Origin: a virus
Reading direction: 5' to 3' (one strand)
DNA length: 23,252 nt
Virus record (IMG/VR): IMGVR_UViG_3300033233_000984
Location: 1 to 23,252 of that record
A program made the translations under genes and the position numbers. Under the pieces are notes generated by a model. That model had not been told where the DNA came from. It saw only the letters and a list, made by a program, of their open reading frames with translations, and searched no databases. Position 1 is the stretch's first letter. Each line of letters opens with the position of its first letter. Below are positions 20,091 to 23,252 of the stretch, in pieces.

Positions 20091-20133
20091 AAGTATGAAT
20101 TTATTATCCTAAAACAAAAAACCCCCACTCTTA

Positions 20134-20358
20134 CTAAAAACTAAGCCTATCCCACTTATGGTCAAAATACGGATAATATTTCATAAAGTTAGAGTGTCTC
20201 GTGATAAGGTCTTCAAATCCCCAAAACAAAAAGGTGATAAACAAAATAAACATAAAAATAGAGTGGTCGTTAAACGATTCAATTGACCATACAATAAGGA
20301 TTTGAGCCCAAAAAATGTCATATAGAAAACGACAATAATATATAATAAGATTTTTCAT
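20134..20358 (-). CDS. Small early-type membrane protein, 74 aa
   Basis: Not recognised. Two hydrophobic segments at residues about 4-24 (LIIYYCRFLYDIFWAQILIV) and 33-50 (SIFMFILFITFLFWGFEDLI), then a basic, aromatic tail (RHSNFMKYYPYFDHKWDRLS). It is expressed from a host-type promoter whose TAnnTTTG is 4 nt before the ATG, so the mRNA is probably leaderless. An early small membrane protein may alter the host envelope; no direct evidence. Confidence 0.75.
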   Translation of the reverse strand: MKNLIIYYCRFLYDIFWAQILIVWSIESFNDHSIFMFILFITFLFWGFEDLITRHSNFMKYYPYFDHKWDRLSF

Positions 20359-20362
20359 ACAA

Positions 20363-20393
20363 CAAAGATAATAGAATTTTTCATTTTTTCAAA
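20363..20393 (-). promoter_or_regulatory. Bacteroidota-type promoter, leaderless geometry
   Basis: On the minus strand TTTG (20390-20393), 19 nt, TATCTTTG (20363-20370), then TTGT and ATG. Start of transcription is expected at or within two nt of the start codon. Confidence 0.68.
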
Positions 20394-20460
20394 TTATAAG
20401 GATTTTATTTTACAGATTATAAAAAATAATCATAAGTCCCATATACTTTTTCTTTTACGT

Positions 20461-20610
20461 TTAAACCTCTTCATCAATAACTCCCAAATCAATACTACTA
20501 TCCGTATCTTTTTCTTCATTTAATTTTTTTTTATATTGATACCACGCAGGATTTGGAAGACCGCTATAATGGTCCCATAAATTCTCGTCAATTAAGTCTA
20601 CTTCAGACAT
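20461..20610 (-). CDS. Small acidic protein, 49 aa
   Basis: Not recognised. ATG 20608-20610 to TAA 20461-20463 gives MSEVDLIDENLWDHYSGLPN followed by PAWYQYKKKLNEEKD and an acidic end (IDLGVIDEEV). The segment HYSGLPNPAWYQYKK looks like a short binding motif flanked by acidic residues. TATTTAT lies 10 nt before the ATG (20621-20627). It is 21 nt downstream of the 20632-21159 gene, so it may also be transcribed with it. Confidence 0.68.
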   Translation of the reverse strand: MSEVDLIDENLWDHYSGLPNPAWYQYKKKLNEEKDTDSSIDLGVIDEEV

Positions 20611-20631
20611 ATATTTAATAATAAATATTAA

Positions 20632-21159
20632 TTACTCATCAACAAGTTCATCATCATGGATACGTTTAAAATTAACGGGTTCAACAAAATTCATATCAAA
20701 GTTTTCCAACTTTAATTTCATTTCATCAATATCCTCACGAGTATAGAACGGGGCAAAACTCGGCCGATACTTAAAAGGAACATCCTCACGTTTATCCCAA
20801 TTATCAAGTTCTTCCTCATGTCGGGGAATAGAATTCTTAAGATACATATATTCCTTCCATTTGTTATGGTCCTCCACGGATGGAATAAACTTAAGAGCCC
20901 CATAGTTATCAATACCAGACAAGTCGGGGTTATTAGAATATACATCAACAATACCATCATCACCATAATATTGGTGACATAACTCCTGAAGAGTATGGGT
21001 ATTATAGATATCCGAATTCTTCCAATTACGTCCATAAGAACGTACCTCACAGATATAAAAATATCCATCTTTATAATCGTGGATTATACCTGAAGCTTTA
21101 GATTGTACCTCAAGTAGTTCTTCAATAGTAAGGTTCTTTAAAAAATTGTCGATTCTCAT
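20632..21159 (-). CDS. Early-type hypothetical protein, 175 aa
   Basis: Not recognised. An acidic cytoplasmic protein (MRIDNFLKNLTIEELLEVQS, then DGYFYICEVRSYGRNWKNSD, LQELCHQYYGDDGIVDVYSN and a charged C-terminal half ending RIHDDELVDE). Codon and base use resemble the neighbours. It has no tag and starts from a host-type promoter with TAnnTTTG 4 nt before the ATG. Early timing suggests a role in host takeover, but no domain supports a specific function. Confidence 0.8.
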   Translation of the reverse strand: MRIDNFLKNLTIEELLEVQSKASGIIHDYKDGYFYICEVRSYGRNWKNSDIYNTHTLQELCHQYYGDDGIVDVYSNNPDLSGIDNYGALKFIPSVEDHNKWKEYMYLKNSIPRHEEELDNWDKREDVPFKYRPSFAPFYTREDIDEMKLKLENFDMNFVEPVNFKRIHDDELVDE

Positions 21160-21163
21160 ACCA

Positions 21164-21194
21164 CAAAGGTAATAAAAGATTTTAATACACCAAA
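21164..21194 (-). promoter_or_regulatory. Bacteroidota-type promoter, leaderless geometry
   Basis: On the minus strand TTTG (21191-21194), 19 nt, TACCTTTG (21164-21171), TGGT, ATG. Same spacing as at 20363. Confidence 0.68.
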
Positions 21195-21196
21195 GA

Positions 21197-21649
21197 TTAT
21201 TTAATCTTCTTTTTCTTTTTTACGTTATATTTTTTTGTTTTAGAATTGTGTTTTGGAGAACCATCCATGTAATTATCAGCATCCGTATTATTAAAACCGT
21301 ATTCATACTGAGTACAATCACATTTAAGACCTGTGTACTTATAAACGTATTCAATTAAAACATTAGAAAACATTTTATGTTTATAATAAGGTATGAAATT
21401 TTCCATTTGTTCTGTTGCTTCAGCACTAAAGGTCAAATCTTGTTTACATCCCTTATTTTTAGATGGTCCTTTTATCCATATATTCGCAATTTCCTCACCA
21501 TTTTCGTCAAATATATCATGATAATCGCTATCACCATGGCCTAATCTTCGTTTTTCTTCGGTGGTTGTAATCCTAAGTTTACCAAACAAACCTTCAAGGA
21601 GTTTTAACACTAATATTATATATTGTTCTTTTGATATTAGAATCTTCAT
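21197..21649 (-). CDS. II-x-x-x-Q family paralogue with lysine tail, 150 aa
   Basis: Function unknown. Starts MKILISKEQYIILVLKLLEG, then LGHGDSDYHDIFDENGEEIA with a strand NIWIKGPSK, and the family-type end MFSNVLIEYVYKYTGLKCDC. The glycine/histidine segment parallels GGHGRTDFKDKEG in 6664-7011. Unlike its relatives it has an extra C-terminal tail ending in a lysine run (KYNVKKKKKIK), which could bind nucleic acid. Possible LLE/G at residues 17-19. Confidence 0.82.
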   Translation of the reverse strand: MKILISKEQYIILVLKLLEGLFGKLRITTTEEKRRLGHGDSDYHDIFDENGEEIANIWIKGPSKNKGCKQDLTFSAEATEQMENFIPYYKHKMFSNVLIEYVYKYTGLKCDCTQYEYGFNNTDADNYMDGSPKHNSKTKKYNVKKKKKIK

Positions 21650-21653
21650 ACTG

Positions 21654-21660
21654 ATAAATA
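21654..21660 (-). promoter_or_regulatory. Late-type -10 element TATTTAT, N4 before ATG
   Basis: ATAAATA on the plus strand, 4 nt from the start codon of the 21197-21649 gene. Confidence 0.58.
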
Positions 21661-21664
21661 TATT

Positions 21665-21698
21665 AAAAACCCAAATGATGAGGTGGGAATTTTTTTTA
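21665..21698 (-). terminator. Weak terminator after the 21738 gene
   Basis: CCCA (21670-21673) and TGGG (21684-21687) can pair with flanking A/T runs, followed on the minus strand by TTTTTAATA. Only 4 strong pairs, so low confidence. Confidence 0.4.
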
Positions 21699-21737
21699 CT
21701 ATATAGGACTAATTTAAAACAAGGGGTCGAATACTTC

Positions 21738-22280
21738 CTAATCTACACCAAAATCCATATATACATCATCAAACGTTGGAAGTAATTCACCAATGTATCC
21801 ATACAACTTACTTAATTTACCCATCTTTGGATACTCATCAAATTTAAAGGAAGCCTTAAACTCGGCCATAGCCCCACGTTGACCCACCTTAATCCTAGAC
21901 AACTTAGGTAAGTCTTCAATCCTATTATATAACTCAGGGGTAATCCTATTAATCATACCACTAAGTTTATTTGAAAATTCTTTCTCATTTAGAAACTTAA
22001 ACTTTACAATAACGTTTGAATCGGTCAAACCAACATAAGGTAATACACTATGGATATTATCCTCCAACTCATATAAAAAATTGTTTGCCTCAGGAATATA
22101 CTTATCCCCCGACATACACATAAGCTCAGGGTCAAGATAAATCGTTATGAGATAATCATCATAAGTATCGTTATAGGACAAAATAGACTCAGGTACAATT
22201 TTAAATTCCAAATCAAAATCCTTGAAAATAAGATTCTTTAATAACTTGGTAAGATGAGGTATGATATTTGATTCCTTCAT
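21738..22280 (-). CDS. Hypothetical protein with repeated beta-alpha units, 180 aa
   Basis: Function unknown. Starts MKESNIIPHLTKLLKNLIFK and contains DDYLITIYLDPELMCMSGDK, FLYELEDNIHSVLPYVGL and VIVKFKFLNEKEFSN, a strand-helix-strand unit like that in the N-terminal domain of 5676-6605 and in 8207-8521. The C-terminal third (RIKVGQRGAMAEFKASFKFD) is basic. The start is supported by TATTTAT 4 nt upstream. Confidence 0.8.
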   Translation of the reverse strand: MKESNIIPHLTKLLKNLIFKDFDLEFKIVPESILSYNDTYDDYLITIYLDPELMCMSGDKYIPEANNFLYELEDNIHSVLPYVGLTDSNVIVKFKFLNEKEFSNKLSGMINRITPELYNRIEDLPKLSRIKVGQRGAMAEFKASFKFDEYPKMGKLSKLYGYIGELLPTFDDVYMDFGVD

Positions 22281-22284
22281 ATGA

Positions 22285-22291
22285 ATAAATA
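22285..22291 (-). promoter_or_regulatory. Late-type -10 element TATTTAT, N4 before ATG
   Basis: ATAAATA on the plus strand, 4 nt from the start codon of the 21738-22280 gene. Confidence 0.58.
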
Positions 22292-22299
22292 CTATATGA

Positions 22300-22395
22300 A
22301 CCCCAAAAATTTTCCAGAAATTTTTTTTCAGTATATATGGGTTAAATTAAAAGAAGGGGTCGATATCCCTGAAAAAGAAGGGGGGTTAAAACTAA
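22300..22395. other. Intergenic stretch with repeats shared elsewhere
   Basis: AAATTTTCCAGAAATTTTTTTTCAGT (around 22306-22332) recurs in related form at 22744-22771. TAAATTAAAAGAAGGGGTCGA (22343-22363) recurs with two changes at 21713-21733. Both sit between late-type units and may be regulatory or transcript-end elements. No gene. Confidence 0.4.
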
Positions 22396-22707
22396 TTAAT
22401 AAATACTGACAAATTCAACATCATATTTTTTCTTAATGTATCTACCAATTGCTTGATTAAACTCCTTAGCGTCAATACCAAACAAAGACCACATGTTGGA
22501 GAAGTGGTGACCATTAGTGTAGTAATTATCAACATTAAAGGAGGGATGACCAACTAACAGAACATCGTCCTGATTAATAAAACCATACCATGTACTATCT
22601 CCTCTATGTCCTGATGTATGTTCACCCCACTTAGCATCTTTAAATTCCTTATCAAAAAACGGTTTAGTGATTTTGTCTAACTGTTCAGGTGAAATAATAT
22701 AATCCAT
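22396..22707 (-). CDS. II-x-x-x-Q family paralogue, 103 aa
   Basis: Function unknown. Starts MDYIISPEQLDKITKPFFDK, then GEHTSGHRGDSTWYGFINQD and a hydrophobic strand (VLLVGHPSFNV), and the family C-terminus MWSLFGIDAKEFNQAIGRYI followed by KKKYDVEFVSIY. It is the shortest full member and shows the conserved scaffold best. The nearest TATTTAT is 26 nt upstream of the ATG (22734-22740), outside the usual spacings. Confidence 0.83.
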   Translation of the reverse strand: MDYIISPEQLDKITKPFFDKEFKDAKWGEHTSGHRGDSTWYGFINQDDVLLVGHPSFNVDNYYTNGHHFSNMWSLFGIDAKEFNQAIGRYIKKKYDVEFVSIY

Positions 22708-22733
22708 AGTTATAAAGTTTTTTTAAATATACT

Positions 22734-22740
22734 ATAAATA
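22734..22740 (-). promoter_or_regulatory. Possible late-type element TATTTAT, N26 before ATG
   Basis: TATTTATAGTATATTT on the minus strand upstream of the 22396-22707 gene; the spacing is longer than in other units. Confidence 0.35.
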
Positions 22741-22842
22741 CCAAATTTTTCTGAAAATTTTTTTTTCAGTTTTACATAAAAATTTATATAAACATTTTTT
22801 TATACGAATATTTCATTTAAGGGATTATCCCCCCTTTTTGAC

Positions 22843-22857
22843 CTGTCAGAATGTCAT
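22843..22857. repeat. 15-bp repeat CTGTCAGAATGTCAT
   Basis: Matches CAGTCAGTATGTCAT at 23027-23041 at 13 of 15 positions. An inverted ATGACATA at 23001-23008 faces the second copy. Possible protein-binding sites. Confidence 0.45.
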
Positions 22858-22864
22858 ATACGGA

Positions 22865-22901
22865 GGGGGGATACGGGGGAGGGGAGGGGTACCCCCCGTA
22901 T
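22865..22901 (+). other. G-quadruplex-forming motif and hairpin
   Basis: Plus-strand G runs of 6, 5, 4 and 4 at 22865-22870, 22875-22879, 22881-22884 and 22886-22889, separated by ATAC, A and A, fit the quadruplex rule. ATACGGGGG (22871-22879) can instead pair with CCCCCGTAT (22893-22901), and GGGGTACCCC (22886-22895) is a palindrome. More G runs follow up to 22932. Confidence 0.75.
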
Positions 22902-23132
22902 GGAGGGGGTCTAGGGGTATTATCAGGGGGGAGTCCTTTAGTTTTGACCCCTACGGTCCCCCATGTCTTAGAGGGTCTTTAATGGGGTGATGTAAAAACA
23001 ATGACATATACAAATAAAGTTATACACAGTCAGTATGTCATGTTAATAAGTGTGGGGGAAAGGCAGGCTGGAGTCTAGCCTCTGCGAAGACTGTACCCCT
23101 CGAACCCGTCTCGGACTTAACCACCGACTATA

Positions 23133-23164
23133 CAAAGGTACGGAAAAGGATTGACATGGCCAAA
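23133..23164 (-). promoter_or_regulatory. Bacteroidota-type promoter into the gene-free region
   Basis: On the minus strand TTTG (23161-23164), 20 nt, TACCTTTG (23133-23140). Transcription would start near 23128 and run into the structured region; no start codon follows with a useful frame. Confidence 0.65.
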
Positions 23165-23194
23165 GGAATAAGTATTTATTTTACCCCAATATTA

Positions 23195-23226
23195 TTTGGT
23201 GGAGTGGGGAATAATATGTATCTTTG
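23195..23226 (+). promoter_or_regulatory. Bacteroidota-type promoter reading out of the window
   Basis: TTTG (23195-23198), 20 nt, TATCTTTG (23219-23226) on the plus strand. It is divergent from the 23133 promoter, with 30 bp between them, and points to a rightward unit beyond 23252. Confidence 0.62.
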
Positions 23227-23252
23227 TATTATATGATAAAGTCTTTATATAC

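Larger units (their letters stand above)
22741..23132. other. Gene-free region with strong secondary structure
   Basis: About 390 bp without a convincing protein gene. It holds a hairpin CTGAAAA/TTTTCAG (22754-22771), a G-run block (22865-22932), further G/C stems, repeated TGTCAT motifs and a possible RNA stem GCAGAGGCT/AGCCTGC (23063-23085). A host-type promoter at 23133-23164 would transcribe leftward through all of it, so it may encode a noncoding RNA. No tRNA fold could be drawn. An origin or packaging site is an alternative. Confidence 0.5.

Noticed and set aside
22851-22982. Plus-strand frame of 43 codons rich in glycine and proline across the G-rich block
   Set aside because: It only reflects G runs read in frame; no promoter, no protein-like composition and no neighbour coupling.
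23040-23132. tRNA gene suggested by GGGTTCGAGGGG on the minus strand
   Set aside because: The sequences flanking the TTCGA loop do not pair as a T-stem, and no acceptor or anticodon stem could be drawn on either strand.
23060-23132. Group I intron core suggested by GCAGAGGCTAGAC and TATAGTCGG
   Set aside because: The two segments are in the wrong order on the strand where they could pair as P7.

Overview
The window reads as part of a large, low-GC tailed-phage genome whose host is probably a member of the Bacteroidota, most likely a flavobacterium. Three things point there. Almost every gene is short and packed on the minus strand, with 1-4 nt overlaps. Several promoters fit the Bacteroidota housekeeping form (TTG or TTTG, 19-20 nt, TAnnTTTG). 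Start codons are preceded by A/T-rich sequence and not by Shine-Dalgarno sites. The phage call is an inference: thyA, small lipoproteins, a T4-type lysozyme and N-terminal tags are present, but no head, tail or terminase gene lies in the window.

Layout. 1-1626 is a minus-strand operon of small genes ending in thyA (cut by the left edge). 1751-2308 holds a plus-strand gene and a convergent lipoprotein sharing a bidirectional terminator. 2356-8871 is a block of small minus-strand genes, many being paralogues with an N-terminus like M-x-h-I-I-x-x-x-Q/N and an end like 'FG..W...F..WF.K'; one gene is a predicted PD-(D/E)XK nuclease. 8942-18963 is a series of genes whose products start with one of three recurrent tags: RLTExDLxRIVxRVIxEQ, MKIIITExQ, or MKHLLNNMSSEEKNNIREQ. 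The tagged bodies include a lytic-transglycosylase-like protein, a cysteine-peptidase/amidase-like protein, a T4-type lysozyme with LysM, and two proteins with hydrophobic, probably membrane-crossing segments. Two untagged lipoproteins are interspersed. 19074-22707 has further paralogues, a DoxX-like membrane protein of foreign appearance, and genes with early-type promoters. 22708-23252 has no convincing gene but holds an extreme G-rich stretch, possible structured RNA and two divergent host-type promoters.

How it may work together. Most tags end in I/L-x-E near residue 22, like the capsid-targeting sequences of T4 internal proteins that the prohead protease cuts after I/L-x-E. The best hypothesis is a set of proteins packaged in the virion and trimmed there, then delivered with the DNA: wall-degrading enzymes, a nuclease and membrane proteins. 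Most of these transcription units have the same upstream heptamer TATTTAT, at exactly 4 nt from the ATG in one class (likely near-leaderless mRNAs) and at about 17-18 nt in the RLTE-tag class; it is probably the -10 element of a phage late promoter. Duplicated tags and fragments of paralogues show that the region evolves by shuffling tags and domains.
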